Positions 31,333-43,300 of a stretch of DNA of 64,000 nucleotides are shown here, piece after piece. Each line of letters begins with the position of its first letter. The stretch's first letter is position 1. Origin of the DNA: Megamerina dolium (Eukaryota > Arthropoda > Insecta > Diptera > Megamerinidae); the NCBI GenBank assembly GCA_963854835.1, contig OY978529.1, positions 46,797,821 to 46,861,820 on the forward strand. The letters run 5' to 3'. The notes below the pieces were generated by a model that was not told the DNA's origin, did not search any database, and saw only the letters and a program-made list of their open reading frames with translations. Both the position numbers and the translations under genes were made by a program.

Positions 31333-33045
31333 TGCAGTTGAAGTGGAAGAAAAAGTCTCGTCGATCTTTGTCGATTCAATTTTGACGGCTTTTCTTTAAC
31401 ACGGGGGAGACGAAAAAAACGTATATTTCTATATTTTAGGGGAAGAAAGTTAATAGTATTTAGTGTGTTGAAATGTGCAATATATTTTTTCTTTCGTTTT
31501 TAATGTAGAAATTTAGGTAACGACAATGACAACACGAACGGTATGAAAAACGACGAACGACTACTGACTACGGAACGAGATGTATGTAATTTTTCAATCA
31601 CAAAACGCGACGAAGAAAATTTTTTTTCACCGACTTTGCCGCAACCGCTTTCAATTATTTTCGTTCCTTTTCTTCTTGTTTCGAAATTCGAATTCCGATT
31701 GTCAAAATATTCTTTATTGAATTTTCGTTTTCAACTTAACGAAATAAAAATTAAAATTGGAATCTGCCGCAAAACAAAAATGGTGGACTTGGTATGAAAG
31801 AAATTAAAATCTAAAATCCGAAAAAAAGACTATTAGAAAACTTATAAATATGAACATTTATCGTAATTACTTTCAAATAATAATAAAATCTATTATTTTC
31901 GTTTTGTCGTTATACACTTCACACGGCTATATCTACATATATTTCCTTTGCGCAATTTTCCGAATTTGTAGTGATTCGATGCACTCACTTTTTTCACTTG
32001 CTGTTTATTAAGCTTATCTTACAAATTAAGCACTTTATGCAATATAAAGCTTTCGTTAATAGTTTATTGGTATCTATTTATTCATTAATGATGTGTAGTG
32101 TACACTATATTGTTAAAACTCATAATTTAATATCGAAATATAGTTCCGTGTTTTAGCGTCGAATGACGAATGAAGAAGAATGAACCAAATTTCTACCGTT
32201 TTTCGCAATGATGATATACAATGCGATGGAGAACAATGTCGAAATTTTTCGGATACAGAAATTGTATTAAAATTTAGAACTTTAGATATAACAACTTAAA
32301 CAAGCGCAGGCAGTGCGCAGTGCGTATATTACACCTTCAAGTTTTTATGTTCTCACTGCCTTTTCAAAGTGCAATATTTCACGTTCAAACTTTTGCTGCA
32401 GTGTATATGTTCGGGTCTGCCCAAGCAACGGTGATATATTTGACGTTTTATAGGTTTCTTGGCATATCACTTTTTCAATGTTATACTACTCAACTAATAA
32501 GAAATGAATTAAGCAAAAAAGAGGAATGAACATCTTACTTCAAATTTCTATAGCTAAATTCCGATTGGTTTTGCTTATAAAGTATGGATTTTTTACGTTC
32601 TACAATACAAGTGATTCTGGAAATTTTTCAATAAACGTGCGAAGTATTTAATCTTTTTCACCATAAACAAATTGTCATTTACTTCGCCTTCTTTACTATC
32701 AATGTTTACTGTTTAACGGTCAATAGTAGTGACAATACTAGTAGTATTAAAAAAAAATCAGAATATCCAAAATTCCATAAATATTTTCTTTTTTGACAAG
32801 TATTGATGGGATATTTTGCATTTTCAGTGTCAAGAAAAATGTCAATACTTGCTAACAATACTAACAAAAAAATGTTGTTAGAGTGAGTGTCGCAAGGGGA
32901 AGAGAGGGGTTTTTGTTTTACATACGTGAGACAAGCTTTACGTTTATCATTCGTAATGTCACGTATTAAAGCAGGCCACACACTGAACAAATCGAAACAA
33001 TCTGTTTGATATATGTGTGGCGTGGTTTGCAAACTAAAAGTTATT
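31333..33045 (-). other. mts: mts 5' leader and intergenic sequence
   Basis: Sequence immediately above 31332 is the mts 5' leader on the minus strand. The promoter must lie in the 3.7 kb shared with Rack1. I could not identify an initiator or TATA box with confidence. The open frame at 32706-33125 (-) overlaps foldback-repeat sequence and is not credited as a gene. Confidence 0.4.
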
Positions 33046-33060
33046 ATCTTGATAATGTTT

Positions 33061-33652
33061 TCAGGCAATATATTTCCAATAGAGACAACATATTGTTCAT
33101 AGAAACCAATAATTATATTGTGCAATTATCTTGACAAATATTGCCGCTATGAACTGTCAGGTAGCTAATTTGACTTATATCTAGCATTCAAACTGACAGA
33201 TGGTAGGCAAAAACTTTTGCCTGTGCGAACGCGGCGTACATTTTCTCAGTGGCAATATTTGTGTTTGGGCAATTTTCATCTTGCTGAAAGCATTTGCAAA
33301 AGGGTGTCAAATAAGTATGTTGCTGTATTGAAACGCATAAAAACTCAAAAAGACTGCAAAAAGTTGATGGAGAAAAGCGAAAAAGGAAAAAAAAAACAAT
33401 TATTTTCTTTAATGTTTGTTATTTTAACTATTTTTCCATATTTAATTATCTGACTTTATCTGAATTAGCACTGGTTAAAACTTTGCGTTCATTTTAAAGA
33501 TAACGAACTTTTAGTAGAAATGAAAAATTAGCTGTCAAATTAGCAACTTGACAGTGCATGGCGGCAATATTTATTAAAATAATTTGTTTTGCTAATTATT
33601 GCTTTCTACACTCAAAATGCTGTCTCCATTGGCAATATATTGCCTGATAACA
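33061..33652. mobile_element. Foldback element with about 100-bp inverted arms
   Basis: The left arm (about 33061-33180) begins TCAGGCAATATATTTCCAAT and ends near AACTGTCAGGTAGCTAATTTGAC. The right arm (about 33530-33652) is its inverted complement (GTCAAATTAGCAACTTGACAG...ATTGGCAATATATTGCCTGA). The centre holds no transposase motif, so it is a MITE-like element between mts and Rack1. Confidence 0.65.
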
Positions 33653-33727
33653 AATGAGGGAGAAGTAAAAACACACATACGGAAGGAAGAAAAAGAGGTA
33701 AAGACGAAGACAACAATCATTAGTCAT

Positions 33728-33886
33728 TTAAACTAAGTTTAAACGCCTAATATAATTGGGTTAAACTAAGATTAACTTATCAGTTGTTTAGCTGTCTGTT
33801 CTTACACTTCGGTACATCTTTTATTACTGCGGTTTAAAATAAGTTTATATTTAAAATGCGCTTACGTAAACTTAGTTTAAACTTGT
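33728..33886. repeat. Short palindromic element
   Basis: TAAACTAAGTTTAAACGCC at the left and GCTTACGTAAACTTAGTTTA at the right are inverted complements about 110 bp apart. A small MITE is possible. Confidence 0.45.
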
Positions 33887-34312
33887 ACTAAAAAACTGAC
33901 CCCAAGGAAACCGCATTCATAATAACAAAGGCACAAAAGAAGAAGAAGAAGGAAACAAAACAGCAACAAACACCTACAACAAAATCAAGAAGAAGCAAGG
34001 CAGAATACAACTAGGATATGAGATTGACACTATAAGGAAACCGTTTCTGGCATTATAAGGCGGAGCCCAGAGAAAACTTTTTTAATTGCTCTACCTTTAT
34101 TATAATACTATGATTGGAACCTATTGCATTATGGTCATATTACGCTATCAATTAGGGTATTCATAAGGTATCATACCACGACATATTGTTATATTATCAT
34201 GTTTATACAATATTGCAGATAGCTTTGCTTTCTATACAAAATCAAATTAACCTAATACAATTTTGTTACCTACGTAGTTTGGAGTTGTAACTCCTCAGCT
34301 CTGTCTGTCCTC

Positions 34313-34335
34313 ACTTCTTCTTCTTCTTCTTCTTC
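34313..34335. repeat. (TTC)n run
   Basis: About seven TTC triplets. A matching GAAGAAGAAGAA tract lies inverted at about 34532. Confidence 0.85.
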
Positions 34336-34967
34336 GTCGGTTGAAAATGAACATATACGTATAAAAGCCCTCTCATTAAAAAATTATAAGAATTTATACT
34401 TAATAGAATCATGACTAAATCCAATGCTTGCTTTTTGCACAAAATAGATATTATTTGGGATTTTTCCTTTTTAATTGCCATTGTTAATTTTAGATTCGAT
34501 AGAAATCGATCTCGGATGTGACGTTCAAACAAGAAGAAGAAGAAAATCAGCTGACTAAGTACTGAAATATTACACGCAATTATGACGGCGATATTATTAT
34601 AAATACCATAGTGTTCATATGTTGTCGTTCAACTTGAAGCTCTGACTGACGATTTTTTTTCTGCCTCTCTCCTTAATCTTTTATTTTTATACCTTCCGCT
34701 CGGCCAAATGATGTCATATGACATGAAGCATGTTAGTTTCGTCAGCAAAGTAAATTGTAAAGTGAACATTCCATTCCCCTCTTTTATTGTGTTCATTTTT
34801 CAATACAATAATAATTTCATCGATTGACAGCAAATTAAAAATAGTGTAGTGTCCTCATAACTAACGGCTGCCATCTGCATGTAGAAATCATAAATTAATG
34901 AATTTGAATATCGAAATTCGATGTTATTGCAGCCAACTTCGTGCATATCGATAATTTTCGCACTTCC

Positions 34968-34975
34968 TTCTTTTC
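34968..34975 (+). promoter_or_regulatory. Rack1: Candidate TCT (5'TOP) initiator of Rack1
   Basis: TTCTTTTC matches the YYCTTTYY TCT initiator used by ribosomal-protein and translation genes in flies. A start at C34970 would give a leader of about 77 nt and an mRNA beginning with a pyrimidine tract. Rack1 belongs to this regulatory class, which supports the call. Confidence 0.5.
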
Positions 34976-35046
34976 AAAAAAACCTTGTTGAGAGGTTGAC
35001 GTGTGTTTTGTTGCGCTCTGCAAGGAAGTAAAGTATTTTGTTGAAT

Positions 35047-36602
35047 ATGTCTGAGACATTGCAATTACGTGGAACTCTTGTCGGTCACAATGGTTGGGTA
35101 ACTCAAATCGCTACCAATCCCAAGGACCCAGATACTATTATCTCTGCGTCACGTGGTAAGTTGAAAAGTATAAATTTCTACGCCAACATTGAGGTTATAT
35201 CCATCGATTTCACATTATGATAATCTAATCAGTAAAAATCGTAGAAATCCTCTTATTATTTACATATCCAATATTTTTAAGAAACTAATTGCAATAATTT
35301 TTTTTAGACAAGACCCTTATTGTGTGGAAGTTGACTCGCGATGAGGATACCAACTACGGTTTCCCGCAAAAACGTCTCTATGGTCATTCCCACTTTATCA
35401 GTGATGTTGTCCTATCGTCTGATGGCAATTACGCTCTCTCTGGGTCATGGGACAAGACTTTGCGTCTATGGGATTTAGCTGCTGGCAAAACTACTCGCCG
35501 TTTCGAAGATCATACCAAGGTGGGGCGAAGTTTTCCATTTTTGTGTAATGTAACAAAAGTAGTTAGTGTAGGGTGATGTATGCATCACACTTTCAGATGC
35601 TTTGGATAAATGAATTAGTAGTACTGCAGGAGTTGGAAGGTGGTGTTAATGCAATAGGGCAATTGATGTAGATTACCTTTCCAATTTTGTATTGTATTTA
35701 GATAGGGTAATTTTGTGATAGGCTAATGACATCACCTTCATAAAAAAAAATGCGCCTATGCGAGGCAGAATTCTGGTTGAGTGTTGTGGAGCACCTTCTG
35801 GGGAGCAATATCCACCGCAACAGCAACAATGTGACTAATGGTTCTTGTAAGTTAAGCCATATAAATTGAACATGTTTATTTAATTTGATGTTTTTGTTTT
35901 AAATTAAATCAAATTACCATTTGAATTTTATCGTACTAATTTGGACTTGTCTTTATATTCCATTAGGATGTCCTATCTGTTGCATTCTCTGCTGACAATC
36001 GTCAAATTGTGTCTGGCTCTCGCGACAAGACCATCAAGTTGTGGAACACTTTGGCCGAATGTAAATTCACCATTCAGGAAGATGGCCACAGCGATTGGGT
36101 ATCGTGTGTACGTTTTTCACCAAATCACTCTAATCCCATTATCGTGTCGTGTGGTTGGGATCGCACCGTTAAGGTTTGGAATTTGGCTAATTGCAAGTTG
36201 AAGAATAACCACCATGGTCACAATGGCTACTTGAATACTGTGACTGTATCACCTGACGGTTCATTGTGCACATCTGGTGGCAAGGATGCCAAGGCTCTGC
36301 TCTGGGATTTGAATGATGGCAAGAATTTGTACACTTTGGAACACAATGATATTATCAATGCATTGTGCTTCTCACCTAACCGTTACTGGTTGTGTGTTGC
36401 TTATGGACCCAGCATCAAAATTTGGGATTTGGCATGCAAGAAGACAGTCGAAGAATTGCGTCCTGAAGTCGTATCGCCCACATCTAAGGCCGATCAACCA
36501 CAATGTCTGTCTTTGGCTTGGTCTACTGATGGTCAAACTTTGTTTGCCGGCTATTCGGACAACACTATCCGCGTATGGCAAGTGTCTGTGTCCGCTCACT
36601 AA
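35047..36602 (+). CDS. Rack1: Rack1: receptor for activated C kinase, 40S scaffold
   Basis: Three exons (35047-35155, 35308-35519, 35967-36602) join to 318 aa, the length I recall for D. melanogaster Rack1. The protein starts [20 protein letters not shown] and forms seven WD repeats, with blades ending in [38 protein letters not shown] and TIRVW. Repeat 1 carries the conserved GHxGWVTQIA. Rack1 sits on the 40S subunit near the mRNA exit and binds PKC and other signalling proteins. ATG 35047 is chosen over the upstream in-frame TTG. The donor of intron 2 (GTGGGG) is weak but the join is required by the protein. Codon use is C-ending-rich, as in strongly expressed genes. Confidence 0.98.
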
Positions 36603-36857
36603 TGTGTGGTATTGCTGATGTAGCATTTTTGTATCGTTCATTCTTGCTTTTTCCCTCCCGTCTCCTATCCACGAACGTATTTATACATATTAATGTATGT
36701 ATGGAAAATGTAAAATGTATTGAAATCGATGAGCGCTGATTTGTTTATCATATAAACAAATAAATAACAAGAAAATGTAATGTAATTTTTTTTATTTATA
36801 CGAATATTTAGTAGTTTGATTAGTTGTGTAAGCATATGATAATGGTATGTTGTTTTC

Positions 36858-36863
36858 AATAAA
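36858..36863 (+). terminator. Rack1: Likely Rack1 polyadenylation signal
   Basis: AATAAA is followed at once by a GT-rich stretch (TGTGTGTCACATTTTGG), as expected for a cleavage region, 256 bp after the stop. Another AATAAA is at 36759. Confidence 0.55.
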
Positions 36864-37049
36864 TGTGTGTCACATTTTGGAATTGACAGAAAATATCCAC
36901 TTTTTAATTAAACGATCTGATGCCATGAACTGTGGCCAGAATAGTGCAGTCACCTGCATGGGATACTAATTTCACTCCTTATGGAAGTTGTGGCAACTTA
37001 GAGATAAAAAATTGAAGAGGATAGGACAGTACATTTCCTTGAAGCATAC

Positions 37050-38305
37050 CTACCAATGTTTAGAGCGTCGTTCCCTGAACTAAGTGAACTTGCTAAATAG
37101 CAATCCAGCGTTTAGTTGCACTTGGCAGCTATTTTTCCAGTAAGTCTTTCAGCAGAACTGCCTGACTCTGTAAAATGCTTTGGACAAGTGCCATGAGTAC
37201 TGTGCGTTCGCATGATCGTTGCTTACTAGAGTCTGTGGCTGATGTGGGCTTCTAACTCTGTTAATGTTGTGCTGTGCATTTAACGAAAGCCGTACTGAAC
37301 TCCCAGAATTTTAGCAACTAGAGACAGAGGAGCGATATTGGGCGATAGGGGGCACCTTGCTATGCTTTTTTCTCAAGTTTTAAGATGAGTACAGCATTGC
37401 CCACTTTCCAGATGTTAGGAATTATCAGTGTTGCTAATGAAGCGTTTAGGATGCGGGTTAAATGGTTTATGCAAAATGGGCCCAGGTGTTTCAGGACCTC
37501 CATCGATAGACTAGCTGATCCAATAGCTTTGGTGGATTTGCCTCTCGATAGCGGTTGCAACTTTTCTGGGCGCAAACGTGTCTGATGAGGTCTCGAAACT
37601 GAGTACCCTGAGCTTTCTTATAATTGGTCGCATTGCTGTATCTGGCCGATTAGTGTCCGATGAATTCTCTGCAAAAAGATGATGGAGACTTTTCTACAGC
37701 GTCTAGTGGAGGACCTCCCAAAAAGAGTTTGCTACTTGGGTGTTTCTTATCAATTTGTTCATCAGACTGCGGACAGTTTCCCATCATTTCTTGGAGCCCT
37801 TTGTACAGTCGTCTAGGTGGTTCAACCATTTGCTATTGCGGTGTTCATCTATGAACTTAGTGATGCTGGAGCTTAGGGTGTTAATTCTTGAGTCAACAGA
37901 ATTTATTGAAAGAATTAGGTCACATTCTTGCTGCAGTAGTACTGCCTCACTGGAGAAGTTGTGGCGAAGCTGGGTTATTCTAGCTTGGACACCGCCTCTA
38001 ATGACATTTTTCGGAGGGTTCTGTTGCCCGCTTTCTTGAGTAAACAAGTTCTCAGAGAGCTCGGAGAATTTTACCTGCTTTGCTTTTCTGCTTCCTCTAC
38101 GGATACGATGATTGGTATTCGGTCGAAACTCAGGGCACAAAACTGTCGTGGTGGGTTTTGAAATCGGCAAGATGTGCCTCAATGATGGAATAAAGCAAAC
38201 GCCGCAGCTCTTTACAGGCGGAATGTAGACATTAATAATGTCGATGAATGCTTGATTTGCCTTTATAGCAAAAAAGGATATGTATGAGTTTGGTTTGGAC
38301 GACAT
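37050..38305 (-). pseudogene. LINE ORF2 fragment (endonuclease linker to reverse transcriptase)
   Basis: On the minus strand, reading down from 38305: the endonuclease end (AFIDIINVYIPPVKSC), a linker (KFSELSENLFTQESGQQNPP, ITKFIDEHRNSKWLNHL), then the start of reverse transcriptase (VLKHLGPFCINHLTRILN, IPNIWKVGNAV) and YRPISLL near 37340. Several stops and frameshifts. It abuts a Helitron fragment head-to-head at about 38290. Confidence 0.75.
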
Positions 38306-39115
38306 GACTGACGATGTTTTGCATAGAGATCGTACAGATACCCCGAATTACCAACTGCAAATGAACGATGAGATACGCAACGAGGCGTTAATTTTGATCG
38401 AAGACATGTTTCTGCTCATGAGCTCATGAGTTTGTTGTGCAAATTGGGCACGCCGCAGTCGAACAAATGTTCCGTTGTTGACTTCCGAGCAAAATGACTT
38501 TTACGACATTTTGATGAAAACGTTTGACGACCGAAATAGCGTCATTTTCTTCCTCGATGCTCTTTGCGGAACTGGCAAAACGTTCTTCATTTCATTGCTG
38601 TTGGTTTCCGTTCGTACGAGATCAGAAATGACGCTGGCGGTTGCCTCTTCTGGGATTGCAGTCACATTGTTAGAAGGTGATCGAACGGTTCATTCTGCAT
38701 TGAAGTTGCCGTTGAATTTTCATCTGACTAACGCACAAACATAAAACATTTCAAATAACTCTGTAATGGTGAAACTATTGTAGAGTGATATGATCATCAT
38801 CTGGGGAGAGTATTGGAGTCACTCGATCGGACTAAGAAAGATCTGCGCAGTAATACGAGATGTTACGGAGGTGCAATGGCAGGCAATTTTCGACAAACGT
38901 TTTCAATCATTCAGCTATCAACAGCAACCTATAAAATCAAAGCTTCCGCGAGTTGTGGGTTGCGTTGCAATATGATCCGTCTGCTGAGATTTTTCTGGAA
39001 TCAATTGTTGACGGATGGAAAAGGTAATGGAGGAGTCACAGTCGACGTTTCCACTAGATTGATTTGAATATTGAATATTCTGCTGATCAGCTGTGTACAA
39101 AGGTAATAGTAGTGA
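38290..39115 (+). pseudogene. Helitron Pif1-like helicase fragment
   Basis: The frames read MNDEIRNEALILIEDM, VPLLTSEQNDFYDILMKTFDDRN, FFLDALCGTGKTFFISLLL (Walker A GTGKT; the usual APGGTGKT has changed to ALCGTGKT), LAVASSGIAVTLLEGDRTVHSALKLPLNF, ESLDRTKKDLRSNTRCYGGAM and LLTDGKGNGGVTVDVSTRLI. This is the order of the Helitron helicase domain. Motif II (Walker B) lies in a damaged stretch. Rep and the 3' hairpin end were not found. Confidence 0.85.
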
Positions 39116-39279
39116 GTTGAAGAATTAATTGGCGTCAAATTTCATTATTTTCTGCTTCCCGATTCTCATTATAAACTATTCGCGGGATTAACTAGGACTA
39201 TTCTATTCTATAACTCCTACTCCTAAATGCAACTGTGTCATTTTTTGACCATGTTCGTAAATGTAAAAGTACTTTTAGG

Positions 39280-39530
39280 GGTGAGCTGAGAAAAGCGAAG
39301 CAAGCCAGAGCACAATTCCCGGTTGTGCAGAAGCTGTAGAGAAGGCGGCCATACTAACCTAGAAGGCCCCAGAAGGCTTACCAGTTTGACCCCCTCTGCA
39401 CTGTAGACGCACCCCCTGGAGGCTGCCGTCTTCCTGGAGCTGGTGGCCGAGAACAACAACACCCAAGCTGAATATGAATTTTCGTGATTTCTAAATCATT
39501 TTCTGTTACAACAACAACATGCTAACCTAA
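39280..39530 (+). pseudogene. LINE 3' end fragment
   Basis: The plus strand has a degraded copy of the LINE C-terminus (DAPPGGCRLPGAGG..ENNNTQAEYEFS in mixed frames, versus HPLEAAVFLELVDENN at 52.8 kb). A TGTTACAACAACAACATG tail follows. Confidence 0.55.
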
Positions 39531-39539
39531 AAATAAGCA

Positions 39540-40350
39540 ATCGATACAAAATTAAATCAAAGATCGCATTTTTTTTGGTTGATATTCAATATTTTCATAT
39601 ATATTGTTTTATTTTTTAATTAATTTAATTTGATATAAATTCCTAAATGTGAATTGAATTTATTTTTTATATGTAATTTTGGTTTAATTATGTATATGTA
39701 TATGTAAATGTTTGTATTTAGACATCAATATGATTGATGAACGAGAAAAATGTACAAAATAGAAGAGAAAAAAAAAAGAAGTAGTACAATATATTGTATT
39801 AATATGTACGTACGTATGTATGTATTTATGTAATATCTAAATTGTCCATGATGACATGATGATGATGAAAAATACAAATTATAAAACTAATTGTGAAAAT
39901 AAAATATTGTAAATTTCAACAAGATGATTTCTTCTTCTTCTTATTATCAAAATCATATATAGGTATAGAGCTCCATAGGATATTTGTCTTAATGAAACAG
40001 TTATTTAGTACATTGTGTAGTAAAACATGGTGCGATTTATCAAATAAAAAAACAAAAAAAAAAAAGGAGCAAAAATAACAATAACAAAATAAAAACGATA
40101 ATGATAACAATGAGTAGTACAGTACAGTATGTCTAAAAGCAATAACGACTTCTATAGCGTTTAGATGATTAATAAGAAAATAAAAAACAACTATAAAATC
40201 AACAAATAAGAATTAACAAAAAAGTTATTCACTTTTTCGTTTTTTTGTTTGTTTTTTCTTTTTTTTTTTAGAATTAATAAAACACTTAAGAGTTATTAAA
40301 ATATTGGTTTTGGTTTTGGGCACTTTTGTTTGAGATGATTGTGTTTCTCA
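39540..40350 (-). other. 3' side of the PP2C gene, AT-rich
   Basis: Probable 3' UTR and spacer on the minus strand. Several TTTATT words (AATAAA on minus) occur and no signal can be chosen. No other gene is seen. Confidence 0.5.
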
Positions 40351-43300
40351 TCATTTTGCAACGACCCCACTATTCGAGCGTTTTATCGTTGTGACTGCGG
40401 CGGCAGCACCAGATGTGGCGCTGGCGGAGCCAGAAGATTTCGCTGTTGCTGCTGCTGCTGCTGAAGCATCACCACTAGCAATACTACTCATGCGATAAAC
40501 ACCATTTTTGAAAGCAATAATAAGCACTGTAATATTATCGACTGAGCCACGTTGATACGATTGCACTGCCAGCGCTCTGGCACCAAAGTCTGCTTCATTA
40601 ATATGCTCCTTGATGAAAGTGCACGCCTCATCATTGCTGAATGTATCCCAAAGGCCATCAGAAGCGAATATTAAAAATGGTGGTCTAAACGTGAAGGAGA
40701 TGAATGAAGTAGATGCGAATTAATATGAACAATACAATGAGTAGCAATTTCAACTTACTTGTGATCATTCAAATCGAATGTCAATATATCTGGATTAGCT
40801 ATGACTAGATTTTTATCTTTAAGTGGATAATCGCCGAGTGCACGTGACGTTGCCAAAATGCCAGCAACACGCCAAACACCACGAAAAGCAATAAAACCGC
40901 CTGCATCACGTATACGCTTTCGTTCGCGAACCTGTGTGTGTGTGGGGGTGATAAGAACAACAACAACAATTAGTGCACTCATGGCAAACAGCACACGGCT
41001 ATTTTATTAGCAAGTACTCACCTGTTGCGGCTTGTGATCAAATGAAAGTGGTATTGCAATACCGCGTGAATCGCACATGACACCACGTGAATCACCAACA
41101 TTTGCTACAATCAATTTGCTACCGTCTATGATTGCAATTAAAGCGGTCGTGCCTGCAATGTTCGTCTGCATGTAGAGTTTATTGTTTATTGCAAATGAAC
41201 GTGTGTGCGTAATGCGTTTTTTTTTTTTGGAAAGTAAGAAAGAACAAATTATCGAAATATTAATAGTGTGTATATGGCATATAATCACTTGTTGTTGTTG
41301 TTACTTACCGTCTTCTTAGCCGTCTCGACCAATTTATAATCAGCTGCAAGCACTTCGTCCGTTATCATTTTGCCAAAATTAATTTTACCATTCTCAATAT
41401 AACATTTGGCATCAAAATGAGATGGTGGTGCACCCGTACCACCATCACGATTGTTATTATTATTGTTGCTGCTGCCAAAGAAAGTGTCTTTCATAGCTGC
41501 GCCGACCCCACCACTGCTACGTATTAGCGAATTCAGTTTCGATGTGAAAATATCCGTCTCCTTTTGTGCGGATTTCTGTTTTGCTGCATTACAATCATCT
41601 GTCGTACTAGATGAGATAAATAACAAGAGCAAAAGGGGTAAAGAATAAATATTGTATTTATTAAAGCGAGTAATATTATTTGTGGTGCAAAACAAAAGCA
41701 AAAAAAAAAAATACAAAATGTTTATTATTTTTCAAATTCAATCAAATTCATCATGATTTTGTATTCATCTCTCTCATCATTGTTTTCATTTCAATTGTGG
41801 GGTATCGTTTTTTTTTTTGCATTCAATTGCTCTGACGCATTTTCAATTTAGCTTTCATCTCGTATGTGTACCTATAATGAATAATTCGAAATTTGCAATT
41901 TCATAAATCGCTAATTATTTTTCCTCTTGTAAGCTCTTCAGAAACACTAAAAACGTAGTTTGTTTATTACGGTGAATAAAATTGTTCGATGAACAGAATT
42001 ATTACTGGTGTTAATGCCGGTTCCAAGATAGATAAAATCGTTCACTACTTCAAAAGCGTAGTTATCAACAGTGACGTGCTGTCCAAGATGCTGGGACTCT
42101 TTGTTTGTTGATACTAGGTACTTCGCCCTCGTTCACCGTGAGACCCATTTGGCGCGACCCTCTTTCTAACTCTGAGAATGCTGCACTGACTGCTCGCGTG
42201 TTTATGCCGTAAAGTAAAATATAAGCATATCTCTTCTCATTTTTCAAATATGTTTGGTGAAGTATTAAAAAAGCCACAATCATATCATATGACCAAAATA
42301 TCATGTATTGTATTTATACAAATATTTAATGATATATTTACATTTTTCCTGCATTTTGATTAATATATTGTAGAAATTTCTCAAACCTTAAGCTTTTCCG
42401 ACAACTCGCAATTTTTTGTGCCAATAAAGCGGCATACAGGATGGACCATTTAGTGTTTTTTTTTTAATTAATTTGACCTATTTGGTTCACCGCCTCAAAC
42501 TACCACCTACTTTTATAGTGACAGCTCTTTTCCACTGGAAACCTTAACAAAAAGTCAGTATAATATCTTCGCGGAAGGAAATGAATCGCTTTACGCTTGA
42601 ACAACGTTGGGAAATAATGCAAACATATTTCCAAAGTCAATGTTGAGTAGCCCAGATTTCTTTCATCTTTGCTGACGCTGAAGCACATTTTTATTTCGGC
42701 TGCTATGTGAACAAGCAAAACTGAAGCATCTGGGGATCGGAAAACCCGCAAGTGATCGTCAAAAATCCAATGCATCCTCAGAGAGAGACACATACACATA
42801 CAGACACAGAGAGTGGTGTAGATTGGGGCTCATCATTGGCTAATTTTTCGCTCAAAATGCTGCTGGAAATGCCATATCGGTCAACGGTGAGCACTACAGA
42901 AGCATGATAAACGATTTTTTGTGATCAGAAATTTAAGACATGAACTTGGACTATATTTGGTTTCAGCAGGATGGCGAGACATGGTGCACAGCCCATGCCA
43001 CAATCGATATTTTGCCCGCCAAGTTCGGTAATCATGTTATCATCTGTCTCGGCAATGTCAATTGGCCACCACGTTGCTGCGATTTGACGTCGTTAGACTT
43101 TTTTTTTGCTGTGTGGTGATGTGAATGACCAATGTTATGCAAACAATCCATTAACGATTCAGGCCCTTAAGCCATTCGTGAGATAGAGCCAGAAATCGCC
43201 ACCAGCCAGCCGAGGCAGCCACATGAATGAAGTCGTGTTCCACAAATAATGGGAATGTTTGCATTTTCCAATAAACCGAATAATATACCGTAAAACCAAA

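Noticed and set aside
32706..33125. 139-codon minus-strand frame
   Set aside because: Overlaps the inverted arm of the 33.06-33.65 kb foldback element and shows no protein motif.
37784..38305. 173-codon frame as a possible host gene
   Set aside because: The sequence (INVYIPPV, EHRNSKWLNHL) is the endonuclease-to-RT linker of a LINE, with RT motifs following on the same strand.
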